From positions 1 through 21,686 of the forward strand of contig URCD01000032.1 in assembly GCA_900546215.1 (NCBI GenBank): DNA of 21,686 nucleotides. The letters run 5' to 3'. Below the pieces are notes generated by a model. The model saw only the letters and a program-made list of their open reading frames with translations, did no database searches and was not told the DNA's origin. Source of the stretch: an uncultured Eubacteriales bacterium. Lineage in GTDB: Bacteria; Bacillota; Clostridia; Lachnospirales; Anaerotignaceae. Both the position numbers and the translations under genes were made by a program. Below, piece by piece: positions 1-6,991 of the stretch; position 1 is the first letter of the stretch, and each line of letters starts with the position of its first letter.

Positions 1-987
1 AATGACAATAAGGATGTGGAGCTTCAAAAGAGCAATATACTTATTGTCGGCCCAACGGGAGTTGGAAAGACTCTTCTTGCTCAGACCCTTGCAAAGGTGC
101 TTAATGTTCCGTTTGCTATAGCAGACGCCACAACGCTTACAGAAGCAGGATACGTTGGGGAGGATGTTGAAAATATACTTCTTAAGCTTATTCAGGCTGC
201 GGACTATGATGTTGAGCGTGCTGAAAGAGGAATAGTATATATTGACGAAATAGATAAAATTACTAAGAAATCTGAAAACGTATCAATTACAAGAGACGTA
301 AGCGGAGAAGGTGTTCAGCAGGCGCTTCTTAAAATACTTGAGGGTACTGTAGCTTCGGTTCCTCCTCAGGGAGGAAGAAAGCATCCACATCAGGAGCTTA
401 TACAGATAGATACCACAAATATATTATTTATTTGCGGCGGAGCGTTCTGTGGACTTGATAAAATTGTCCAGCAGAGAACAGGAGAAAAGGCTATAGGCTT
501 TGGTGCAAAAGTTCAGACAAAGCATGATAATTCTTTTGATGCTCTTATGAAAAAGCTTCAGCCTCAGGATCTCCTTAAGTTTGGTCTTATTCCAGAATTT
601 GTAGGACGTGTTCCTGTAGTTGTTACATTGCACAGCCTTGATGAGGAGGCTCTTATTGAAATACTCAGCGAACCTAAAAATGCTCTTCTGAAGCAGTATA
701 AGTATCTTTTTGAGCTGGATGACGTGGAGCTTGAGTTTACTGAGGGTGCTGTAAGGGCGATTGCAAAGCAGGCGGTTGAGAGAGAAACCGGCGCGAGAGG
801 ATTAAGAGCCATAATAGAAAGCTTTATAAATGAAATAATGTTTGATATTCCATCTGACAACACAATTGAAAAATGTGTAATAACAGAGGAAACGGTTAAT
901 AAACTCGCAGGACCTCAGATAGTCCATAATGAAAACAAGCTTCCGCTTAAAGAGAGAAGAAAAAAACAGGATAAAGACACAGCTTAA
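1..987 (+). CDS. clpX: ATP-dependent Clp protease ATP-binding subunit ClpX (5' end missing)
   Basis: ClpX is the AAA+ unfoldase that feeds substrates to the ClpP peptidase in the cytoplasm. The reading frame is open from base 1, so the gene enters from outside the window; the N-terminal zinc-binding domain is not visible. The 328 visible residues begin just before Walker A (GPTGVGKT, visible residues 17-24). They then show the pore loop GYVGED, Walker B (IVYIDEIDK), the RKH loop (GGRKHPHQ), the IGF tripeptide in KAIGFGA that docks on ClpP, and sensor 2 (GARGLRAIIE). A lysine-rich tail ends at TAA 985-987. No key residue is missing. It is followed by a strong terminator, so lon is probably transcribed separately. 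The clpX-lon-engB order is typical of Firmicutes. Confidence 0.97.
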   Translation, partial: NDNKDVELQKSNILIVGPTGVGKTLLAQTLAKVLNVPFAIADATTLTEAGYVGEDVENILLKLIQAADYDVERAERGIVYIDEIDKITKKSENVSITRDVSGEGVQQALLKILEGTVASVPPQGGRKHPHQELIQIDTTNILFICGGAFCGLDKIVQQRTGEKAIGFGAKVQTKHDNSFDALMKKLQPQDLLKFGLIPEFVGRVPVVVTLHSLDEEALIEILSEPKNALLKQYKYLFELDDVELEFTEGAVRAIAKQAVERETGARGLRAIIESFINEIMFDIPSDNTIEKCVITEETVNKLAGPQIVHNENKLPLKERRKKQDKDTA

Positions 988-994
988 TTTTAAG

Positions 995-1024
995 AACTCC
1001 GATATTTGTATATCGGAGTTTTTT
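995..1024 (+). terminator. Rho-independent terminator after clpX
   Basis: Perfect 11-bp inverted repeat (AACTCCGATAT / ATATCGGAGTT) with a TTGT loop and a following T run, starting 7 bases after the clpX stop. Confidence 0.9.
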
Positions 1025-1051
1025 GTGTTATTATATAATTTAATATATACT
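1023..1051 (+). promoter_or_regulatory. Candidate sigma-A promoter of lon with overlapping palindrome
   Basis: TTGTGT at 1023-1028 and TATACT at 1046-1051 are 17 bp apart. The -35 begins in the T run of the clpX terminator. The -10 sits in the left arm of a perfect inverted repeat (12-bp arms, 1038-1049 and 1055-1066, centre CTGGC), which would suit a repressor site. It does not resemble CIRCE or the CtsR heptamer repeat. An alternative -10, TATAAT at 1034-1039, has no good -35. Confidence 0.45.
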
Positions 1052-1095
1052 GGCTATATATTAAATGCTGTTGATACAGACAAGAGGTGATAAGT

Positions 1096-3426
1096 TTGAA
1101 AAAGGAGAATGAACTAAGCTTACCGCTTATTCCAGTGAAAGGAATTGTGGTTTTTCCACATATGATAACCAGCTTTCCTTTAGACAAAGAAAAGTCTATT
1201 GCTGCTTTGAAGAAAGCCTCAGGGGAATATAAAAATAAAGTCATTTTGGCGGTTCAAAAAGATGAACCGGATTCGAAAGAGAATGATTTATATAAAGTCG
1301 GTGTTGTGGCGTCAGTCAAACAGACGCTTATGCTGCCGGGAAATTCAACTCATTTGATTGTTGAAGGTATTGTAAGGGCAGATATTACGGATATTGAAGA
1401 TAACGGTAAATTTAGCTGTGCGCATGCATTGGAGATACCTCAGGATACAGAGGTTCAATATGATGACGTTACAGAGGCATTTATGAGAATAGTAACTGAT
1501 ACATTCGGTCAATACTATAAATTAACAGGTGCTAAATCCAATGGACAGGAGCCTGTAGTAAATGTAATTAATGCGACTAAACCGGGACAGCTTGCTGATA
1601 TAATCTGTGCGGCCGTGACAATGCCAGTCGGCGAAAAGCAGCTGCTTCTTGAAATGTTCGACCCAATAGAGAGACTTAAATATGTATATGAGAAACTGCA
1701 AAAAGAATTAAACATACTTAACTTAAAAAAAGATATTGAGACAAAAGTTAAAAAGAAAATGGAAAAGTCTCAAAGGGATTACTATTTAAGAGAAGAGCTA
1801 AAAGTAATTCATGATGAACTTGGAGAAAAAGATGATATTCAGGATGAAATAGAAAAATACAACAGCATGCTTCTGGAAAAAAATCCGCCTCAGCATGTAA
1901 GGAAAACAGTTGAGAAGGAAATACAAAGATTAAGAAGGATACCGGTTACTACTCCGGATGCGAATGTATCCAGAAATTATATTGAATATATATTAGGTAT
2001 ACCCTGGACAGAAAAAACAGAAGATAACAAAGATCTGTTAAACGCGGAAAGAATACTTGATGAAGACCATTACGGCCTCAGGAAGGTAAAGGAAAGGATT
2101 ATTGAGTACCTTGCTGTGAGGATGAACACTGATGAAACCAATTCTACGATTCTATGCCTCGTTGGACCTCCAGGAGTTGGAAAAACATCAATTGCGAAGT
2201 CAATTGCCAGGTCATTAGGAAGAAAATATGTGAGAATGTCTTTGGGCGGAGTTAAAGATGAAGCGGAAATAAGGGGACACAGAAAAACATATGTAAGCGC
2301 GATGCCGGGAAGAATTATCAATGCAATGAAGCAGGCAGGAACAATTAACCCACTTATGCTGCTGGACGAGGTAGACAAGCTTAGTATGTCATTTCAGGGA
2401 GACCCAGCGGCGGCTCTGCTTGAGGTTTTAGATTCTGAACAGAACAACAGCTTCAGAGACAATTATATAGAGGTAGAATATGACCTGTCTAAGGTGCTTT
2501 TTATTTGTACAGCAAATAATGCCTCTGAAATTCCAGCCGCTTTAAGGGACAGAATGGAACTTATTGAACTGACTGGATATACATCGGAAGAGAAGAAACA
2601 GATAGCAATACGCCACCTTATACCTAAACAGCTTAAAGAAAATGGACTTAAAAGAAGCCAGATAAAGATTACGGAACAAGCTGTTGAAACCATTATTACT
2701 GGATACTGCCGTGAAGCGGGAGTAAGAAAATTGGAGAGAACAATTGGCAAGCTCTGCCGCATGGCTGTAAAGGATATATTAACGGGTGCAAAGAAGTCTG
2801 TTAGAATTACAGCCAAAAATATAGAAAGCTATCTTGGCAACCCTAAATATAAGCCATCTCAGCTGATTGATGAACCCTCGGTAGGTATTGTCAGAGGACT
2901 TGCTTGGACTCAGGTAGGCGGTGAAACGCTTCTGGTTGAGGTAAATACAATGAAGGGCAGCGGAAAGCTTGAATTGACCGGCAATATGGGAAACGTAATG
3001 AAGGAGTCGGCTAAGGTGGCCCTGTCATATATACGCTCAAAAGCCGGAGCATTTGGAATTGATGAGGACTTTTACAAGGAAACAGATATTAGCCTACATA
3101 TACCCGAAGGGGCTGTCCCAAAAGATGGGCCGTCAGCAGGAATAACGATGACAACCGCTATGGTGTCGGCATTGACGGATAAGCCCGTAAGAAATGATGT
3201 GGCGATGACAGGAGAGGTAACCATAAGGGGTAGGGTTTTGGCTATAGGCGGACTTAATGAGAAGGTTCTGGCCGCCAAACGTATAGGAATAACAAATATA
3301 ATACTTCCAGAGGCAAATGATGCGGATATAGCTGAAATGCCGGAGGAAATAAAAGACGGAATGAATTTTATTTATGTAAGAGAAATGAGCCAGGTAATTG
3401 AAAACGCCTTGGCAGGAGGATTTTAA
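1096..3426 (+). CDS. lon: Endopeptidase La (Lon protease, LonA type)
   Basis: Lon is a soluble ATP-dependent serine protease that degrades misfolded and regulatory proteins. The start chosen is TTG at 1096: the SD core GAGGTG (1084-1089) lies six bases upstream, and the protein then begins MKKENELSLPLIPVKG, which fits the family. GTG at 1087 is in frame but lies inside the SD. The 776 residues hold the N-terminal LON substrate domain (about 8-200), a coiled linker, the AAA+ module with Walker A GPPGVGKT at 357-364 and Walker B LMLLDEVDK, and the protease domain. The catalytic dyad is Ser680 (KDGPSAG) and Lys723 (NEKVLAAK), with the same 43-residue spacing as E. coli Ser679/Lys722. The stop is one base before the engB start codon, so the two are probably cotranscribed. 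No lonB paralogue lies between clpX and lon, unlike in Bacillus. Confidence 0.97.
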   Translation: MKKENELSLPLIPVKGIVVFPHMITSFPLDKEKSIAALKKASGEYKNKVILAVQKDEPDSKENDLYKVGVVASVKQTLMLPGNSTHLIVEGIVRADITDIEDNGKFSCAHALEIPQDTEVQYDDVTEAFMRIVTDTFGQYYKLTGAKSNGQEPVVNVINATKPGQLADIICAAVTMPVGEKQLLLEMFDPIERLKYVYEKLQKELNILNLKKDIETKVKKKMEKSQRDYYLREELKVIHDELGEKDDIQDEIEKYNSMLLEKNPPQHVRKTVEKEIQRLRRIPVTTPDANVSRNYIEYILGIPWTEKTEDNKDLLNAERILDEDHYGLRKVKERIIEYLAVRMNTDETNSTILCLVGPPGVGKTSIAKSIARSLGRKYVRMSLGGVKDEAEIRGHRKTYVSAMPGRIINAMKQAGTINPLMLLDEVDKLSMSFQGDPAAALLEVLDSEQNNSFRDNYIEVEYDLSKVLFICTANNASEIPAALRDRMELIELTGYTSEEKKQIAIRHLIPKQLKENGLKRSQIKITEQAVETIITGYCREAGVRKLERTIGKLCRMAVKDILTGAKKSVRITAKNIESYLGNPKYKPSQLIDEPSVGIVRGLAWTQVGGETLLVEVNTMKGSGKLELTGNMGNVMKESAKVALSYIRSKAGAFGIDEDFYKETDISLHIPEGAVPKDGPSAGITMTTAMVSALTDKPVRNDVAMTGEVTIRGRVLAIGGLNEKVLAAKRIGITNIILPEANDADIAEMPEEIKDGMNFIYVREMSQVIENALAGGF

Positions 3427-3427
3427 T

Positions 3428-4030
3428 ATGAAAGTCAACAATGTTTCGCTGGCTGCAGTCGGCGTGAAAATGAGCCAGTATCCCACCGACGGTAAACCTG
3501 AAATAGCTTTTGCCGGTAAATCTAATGTAGGAAAATCTACTCTGATAAACGCTATGATAGGAAGAAAAGCGCTCGCCAGAACAAGCTCTCAGCCTGGAAA
3601 AACACGAACAATAAACTTCTATGACGTTGAAGACGTGCTCTATTATGTTGACCTTCCCGGCTATGGCTATGCTAAGGCTCCAAAAACAGAAATTGAACGC
3701 TGGGGAAAAATGATAGAGGAGTACCTAAATAAAAGGGAAACATTAAAGGGAATAGTAATGCTGGTAGATATACGCCATGACCCGGGCGAAAATGATAAGA
3801 TTATGTACAACTGGCTTAAACACTACAATTATGACATAATTGTAGTTGCCACTAAAATGGATAAAATAAAGCGCTCACAGATACAAAAACAGCTATCTGC
3901 CATTAAAAAAGGTCTTAATCTAGAACCTGGAGACAGACTTATACCTTTTTCTGGAGAAACGAAGGCCGGAGTGGACGAGCTGTGGGAAGTTCTTGAAAAT
4001 CTCATTGGGTATGAGAATGATAAGGAGTGA
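3428..4030 (+). CDS. engB: Ribosome biogenesis GTP-binding protein YsxC/EngB (YihA family)
   Basis: This TrmE-Era-like GTPase is needed for late assembly of the 50S subunit. The ATG at 3428 is chosen because AGGAGGA (3414-3420, inside the 3' end of lon) lies seven bases upstream. The product is 200 residues, the usual length. G1 is GKSNVGKST (30-38), the G2 threonine is in KTRT (58-61), G3 is DLPGYG (75-80) and G4 is TKMD (142-145). G5 appears as SGE where many relatives have SSE. The gene is tightly linked to lon upstream and to a PspC-domain gene downstream, whose SD overlaps the engB stop. The order lon-engB matches Bacillus lonA-ysxC, which supports the call. Confidence 0.96.
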   Translation: MKVNNVSLAAVGVKMSQYPTDGKPEIAFAGKSNVGKSTLINAMIGRKALARTSSQPGKTRTINFYDVEDVLYYVDLPGYGYAKAPKTEIERWGKMIEEYLNKRETLKGIVMLVDIRHDPGENDKIMYNWLKHYNYDIIVVATKMDKIKRSQIQKQLSAIKKGLNLEPGDRLIPFSGETKAGVDELWEVLENLIGYENDKE

Positions 4031-4035
4031 CAAAG

Positions 4036-4227
4036 ATGAAACAGAAGCTGCATTTATCTGAAAATAGTAAAATGATTGGCGGGGTCTGCGGGGGCCTTGC
4101 GGAAAGCCTTGGTGTTGATCCTTCGTTTGCCAGAATTGGCTGTGTGATTTTATTTGCCTTTATGCATGGCTTAACAGTGCTGCTGTATATAATCATGTGG
4201 GCTATATTACCAAGGGGTATTCAATAA
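4036..4227 (+). CDS. Small PspC-domain membrane protein
   Basis: A 63-residue protein made almost entirely of a PspC domain. The N-terminal part (MIGGVCGGLAESLGVDP) carries the family's GVCGGLA signature. It is followed by one strongly hydrophobic segment (about residues 35-60, ending in WAILP). PspC domains are associated with phage-shock or envelope-stress responses, but stand-alone short copies in Firmicutes have no settled role. The ATG at 4036 is preferred because AAGGAG (4022-4027) is eight bases upstream; GTG at 4027 lies in that SD. The SD overlaps the engB stop, so translation is probably coupled. A terminator follows closely, making this the last gene of the lon-engB unit. Confidence 0.9.
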   Translation: MKQKLHLSENSKMIGGVCGGLAESLGVDPSFARIGCVILFAFMHGLTVLLYIIMWAILPRGIQ

Positions 4228-4240
4228 AATAACTTTAATT

Positions 4241-4268
4241 AAAAAACGGACATTTATGTCCGTTTTTT
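4241..4268. terminator. Bidirectional terminator between the PspC gene and the M23 peptidase gene
   Basis: Perfect 12-bp inverted repeat (AAAAAACGGACA / TGTCCGTTTTTT) with a TTTA loop. The flanking A and T runs make it work on both strands. The leftward M23 stop codon (4267-4269) lies at its edge. Confidence 0.9.
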
Positions 4269-4581
4269 AATATGTAGTAAACTGTCTGGGATCCATGAGC
4301 ATTGAGCCCAAATAAACTGTATAATGAAGATGCGGCCCTGTAACAAGCCCGGTTGAGCCAACATATGCAACAACTTCACCCTGAGTTATTTTTTCCCCTT
4401 CTTCAACCAATATAGACTTAAGATGGTTATAAACAATGGTGTAACCATCATTGGTTTCATAACTCATGACATTACCATAGGTTTCGGAAAAATGTATATC
4501 TGTTACGGTTCCGCTTCTTACAGCGTATACATTACTGCCTTCGTCAGCAGCTATATCCAAACCGTTATGATATTCTTCCAC
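4267..4581 (-). CDS. M23 (LytM) metallopeptidase domain, C-terminal part of a frameshifted gene
   Basis: This fragment encodes a complete LytM zinc endopeptidase domain of the kind that cuts peptidoglycan cross-bridges. The first zinc motif is HNGLDIA (H and D ligands), the helper His is in YNHL, and the last motif is GPHLHY (HxH). All expected ligands are present. The boundaries start at the first conventional start codon (GTG, 4581-4579), but domain-like sequence begins earlier: the frame is open from 4728 and reads through IIIPEGWIDPVDSGVISS before this point, with no ATG, GTG or TTG and no usable SD. It therefore looks like the second half of the gene at 4677-5078, one base out of frame. 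See the finding on the frame change. The stop lies in the shared terminator. Confidence 0.8.
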   Translation of the reverse strand: MEEYHNGLDIAADEGSNVYAVRSGTVTDIHFSETYGNVMSYETNDGYTIVYNHLKSILVEEGEKITQGEVVAYVGSTGLVTGPHLHYTVYLGSMLMDPRQFTTY

Positions 4582-4676
4582 ATCAAGGACGGGATTTGTT
4601 CTGGCGCCGCATGGAGATGAAATTACTCCGCTGTCAACAGGGTCTATCCAGCCTTCAGGTATAATTATGGCTTCAG

Positions 4677-5078
4677 TTATTCCGGCGGGGTATCCTCCTC
4701 GGCAGGAGGCTTTTCTTGTGCAGGTATGTCATCTGAGGTATTTTTAATATCGTTTACTATTTCTGATTCGACATCTTTTCTTGTATCTTCCTCCGCTGAA
4801 AACATACATTTAACAAATCCCGTGATATTATCCTTTATATTTCCCTTATCTTCAAATTCATTCAGCACATTCCTGCTTATTATAGCGGCAGTTCTATCCC
4901 TCAGGTTTTTTGTAGCTGAACTGTTTGTGTATGCTATTATAAGCACGAATACACATAGAATAATAGCTGCTGAGATTTGATTTCCCAGCCTGGTTGTTTC
5001 GTTGGGATTGTTCTTGTATTTTTTGTTATACGAATAGCGGCTTCTTTGGGAACGCTTTCTCACAGGACGGTTTTCCAT
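4677..5078 (-). CDS. N-terminal membrane-anchor part of the M23 peptidase gene (frameshifted)
   Basis: The 133-residue product has a very basic start (MENRPVRKRSQRSRY), one membrane segment (about residues 35-51, ISAAIILCVFVLIIAYT) and an acidic, Pro/Glu-rich external linker ending in AEEDTPPE. This anchor-plus-linker layout is what normally precedes a LytM domain in clostridial M23 proteins, including SpoIIQ-like ones. The M23 frame runs directly on in the -1 frame downstream. One extra base in the CCCC run (plus-strand GGGG, 4687-4690) would join the two into a protein of roughly 270 residues. ATG at 5078 has a GGAAG SD about eight bases upstream. A TATAAT (minus strand, 5113-5108) lies upstream without a clear -35. 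Whether it is SpoIIQ cannot be told. Confidence 0.75.
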   Translation of the reverse strand: MENRPVRKRSQRSRYSYNKKYKNNPNETTRLGNQISAAIILCVFVLIIAYTNSSATKNLRDRTAAIISRNVLNEFEDKGNIKDNITGFVKCMFSAEEDTRKDVESEIVNDIKNTSDDIPAQEKPPAEEDTPPE

Positions 5079-5140
5079 TGATACACTTCCGTAATAATGT
5101 TTATTAAATTATATTGGGCTTGTATCAAAATTATGACGGA

Positions 5141-5168
5141 AAAACACCCTGCCTAGGCAGGGTGTTTT
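5141..5168 (-). terminator. Rho-independent terminator after the HD-domain gene
   Basis: Perfect 28-bp palindrome (half-site AAAACACCCTGCCT) followed on the minus strand by a T run. It lies 12 bases beyond the stop of the leftward HD gene and separates it from the M23 gene. Confidence 0.85.
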
Positions 5169-5180
5169 TTGTTTCTTCGA

Positions 5181-5825
5181 TTATACAATGAAATTCCATG
5201 CAAGTCTTAATACATTCGTGGCTGTGCCGCACATAAGTCTTAACCATGCAGATGTAATACCGCAGGTCTGACGGTAAGCGTCAGATATACCTAAAGCTGT
5301 ATTTGCTGCCGTGGATACGGCTTTTTTTGCCACAAATCTGCATGAGCCGCTGGTTGCCTCCATAACCGCACAGAACTTATCGGAAAAGGAAACCGCTAAG
5401 GATTCCCTGTATCTTGGTCTGTTTAAAGAGGAGCAGGGCCACATGTGATTAACTATGGCATCTTTTTCAATATCGTTAAGTTCAAATATTCTTTCTGAAT
5501 TTCTGAGAGCATCGAAAGGATGGTTTTTAAGAAGCTTCTGACCGTTTCCATCAATGCTTGTATTTTCAAAAAAGTACAGGTCGTGCATAAGCCCGGCTCT
5601 GGCAGCAGAGCGGTAATCCCATCCCAAACGCCTGCATAAGCAGTAGCTGTAATAGGATACGTTCAGAGAGTGCTGGAGTCTTGTTGTAAAATGATGATGT
5701 TTAAAATCATCCAGCATATTGACTTCATCATTGTCAAGTATGCCTGCGACACAGTCACGATAAGTCACTGCTTTTGTGTCATTTTCATTATACATATCGA
5801 ATTTAGAACCGGTTATTTTTGCCAT
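5181..5825 (-). CDS. HD-domain-containing putative phosphohydrolase
   Basis: A 214-residue protein with the metal-binding pattern of the HD superfamily: His52 (RLQHSLNV), the His81-Asp82 doublet (LMHDLYFFE), His102 (KNHPFDA), a His in IVNHMWP and an Asp in FSDKF. These proteins hydrolyse phosphate esters such as nucleotides or cyclic nucleotides; the substrate here is unknown. The last 50 residues after the HD domain are fairly hydrophobic and Ala/Leu-rich (TAANTALG, LRLMCGTATNVLRLAW) and may form a helical or membrane-associated tail. ATG at 5825 has an AAGG SD about eight bases upstream. It is a single gene ended by its own terminator. No synthetase or effector domain is present. Confidence 0.82.
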   Translation of the reverse strand: MAKITGSKFDMYNENDTKAVTYRDCVAGILDNDEVNMLDDFKHHHFTTRLQHSLNVSYYSYCLCRRLGWDYRSAARAGLMHDLYFFENTSIDGNGQKLLKNHPFDALRNSERIFELNDIEKDAIVNHMWPCSSLNRPRYRESLAVSFSDKFCAVMEATSGSCRFVAKKAVSTAANTALGISDAYRQTCGITSAWLRLMCGTATNVLRLAWNFIV

Positions 5826-6018
5826 TAATCTACCTTCCCAGTAATATTTACTTCTGTATCTTAATAAAGAAATCAGATACAGAGAAAAACAAAGGAGTTA
5901 CCCATTTGTCTTTCTGCATATAATTATAGCACAATAAACAACAGCTTTCTATAATTATATTATTAAAATTTATGGTACTAAGTGTACAAATATTCACAAC
6001 TTAACTAATACAATATGC

Positions 6019-6492
6019 TTAATTCTTTGTGACAGGCAGCAATTTAGCTTCTATATATTCTGCCAGCTTTTCGGGATTAACAATAATCTGACAGCCTCTT
6101 TGTCCCGCGCTTATACTGATCTCATCAAAAAGAACAGCTGTTTCATCAATATAAGAAGGGAATTTTTTTTTCATTCCTATTGGTGAGCAGCCGCCCCTTA
6201 TATATCCCGTAAGTCCCAACAAATCCTTTACATGTATCATTTCAATACTTTTATTTCCTGATACTTTTGCGGCTTTTTTTAAATCCAGTTCTTCATCAAC
6301 AGGAATACAAAAAACTACCGGACCGGTTTTGTCGCCCTTTGTTACAAGCGTTTTAAATACTTGTTCAGCAGGAATACCTAAAACCTCGGCGGCATGGTGA
6401 CCTGACAGATCGCTCTCATCATATTCATATTCTCTGGTGCTGTATTCTATTCCAACAGCGTCTAACAGGCGCATTGCGTTTGTTTTTATCAT
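6019..6492 (-). CDS. ybaK: Cys-tRNA(Pro)/Cys-tRNA(Cys) deacylase, YbaK/EbsC family
   Basis: This family hydrolyses mischarged Cys-tRNA(Pro), a trans-editing step that protects translation. The start chosen is ATG at 6492, giving 157 residues (MIKTNAMRLLDAVG). A GGAG SD lies ten bases upstream, and it would be inside the coding region if the more distal ATG at 6516 were used. Recognisable parts are the N-terminal ligand-binding region with HHAAEVLGIP, the catalytic-type lysine in VFKTLV (Lys47, matching E. coli Lys46), the VPVDEELDLKKAAK-like segment, and GYIRGGCSPIGMKKKFP with the conserved glycines. It lies between the HD gene and Lin0512 and has no evident operon partners. The exact tRNA specificity cannot be read from the sequence. 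Confidence 0.92.
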   Translation of the reverse strand: MIKTNAMRLLDAVGIEYSTREYEYDESDLSGHHAAEVLGIPAEQVFKTLVTKGDKTGPVVFCIPVDEELDLKKAAKVSGNKSIEMIHVKDLLGLTGYIRGGCSPIGMKKKFPSYIDETAVLFDEISISAGQRGCQIIVNPEKLAEYIEAKLLPVTKN

Positions 6493-6556
6493 AAATATTC
6501 CACTCCGTAAATACATTCAAATTTTATAGGATAATTATATTAAAATACAGATTTTA

Positions 6557-6565
6557 TGATATAAT
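6557..6565 (+). promoter_or_regulatory. Extended -10 promoter candidate for the Lin0512 gene
   Basis: TGATATAAT is a perfect TGn-TATAAT extended -10. No -35 of quality stands 16-18 bp upstream. It lies in a near-perfect 17-bp palindrome (6550-6566, GATTTTATGATATAATC, two mismatched positions), which could be an operator. Confidence 0.4.
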
Positions 6566-6611
6566 CACTTTAACTGCAATATTAATTATATACATAAGGA
6601 GCTGAATTTCA

Positions 6612-6968
6612 ATGAAAAGATTTTTGGTTGAGTTTGCTATGGGTACTGACCTTCACGGGCAGAATGTTACAAAAGCAGCCTGCAAGGCTGTAAGAAATGC
6701 AATTTCAAACTGCTGTTTATGCGGAATTTCTGACTGCCTTGGGGTAGAGGATTTGGACAACCGCATGCATATACATGTAAAGCTGGGCTCGACGAATCCT
6801 GAAGGAATAGATGTTGAACAGGTTAAGGCGGAGCTTCCATTAGGAACGGTTGATGTAGAATGCGTTCAGGGCGGTATGCAGTGCGAGGGCCTGCATGTTG
6901 ATGAATTTGGCGAAGGGGACAAGATAACAATGGTTATCGCTGCTCTTACAGTTTATATAAAGGATTAA
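6612..6968 (+). CDS. Lin0512 family protein of unknown function
   Basis: A 118-residue protein that fits the Lin0512 family: it starts MKRFLVEFAMGTDLHGQN, has the NAISNCCLCGI segment and MHIHVKLG, and ends with the DKITMVIAALTVYI strand. The family is a small conserved domain found in Firmicutes and other bacteria; no reaction is established. The alternating strand and helix pattern suggests a compact alpha/beta fold. There is no signal peptide or membrane segment, so it is probably cytoplasmic. Cysteines at NCCLC and near DVECV/MQCEG could bind a metal, but this is only inference. AAGGAG about ten bases upstream supports ATG 6612. The gene stands alone, divergent from ybaK and convergent with DUF2161. 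Confidence 0.88.
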   Translation: MKRFLVEFAMGTDLHGQNVTKAACKAVRNAISNCCLCGISDCLGVEDLDNRMHIHVKLGSTNPEGIDVEQVKAELPLGTVDVECVQGGMQCEGLHVDEFGEGDKITMVIAALTVYIKD

Positions 6969-6991
6969 AAAAGGGGCTTATGCCCCTTTTT
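6969..6991. terminator. Bidirectional terminator between Lin0512 and DUF2161 genes
   Basis: AAAAGGGGC / GCCCCTTTT stem (9 bp) with a TTAT loop and flanking A/T runs. The leftward DUF2161 stop codon (6992-6990) overlaps the stem. Confidence 0.85.

Noticed and set aside
564..863. Minus-strand open frames inside clpX (564-863) and inside lon (2070-2378, 2463-2816)
   Set aside because: Shadows of conserved AAA+ coding sequence; Ser/Ile-rich translations with no family resemblance and no SD.
1087..1095. GTG at 1087 as the lon start
   Set aside because: It lies in the GAGGTG Shine-Dalgarno sequence that is correctly spaced for TTG 1096.
5930..5990. TATAAT-like sequences upstream of the HD gene as a promoter
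   Set aside because: The region is simply AT-rich; I could not find a -35 at a suitable distance on the minus strand.
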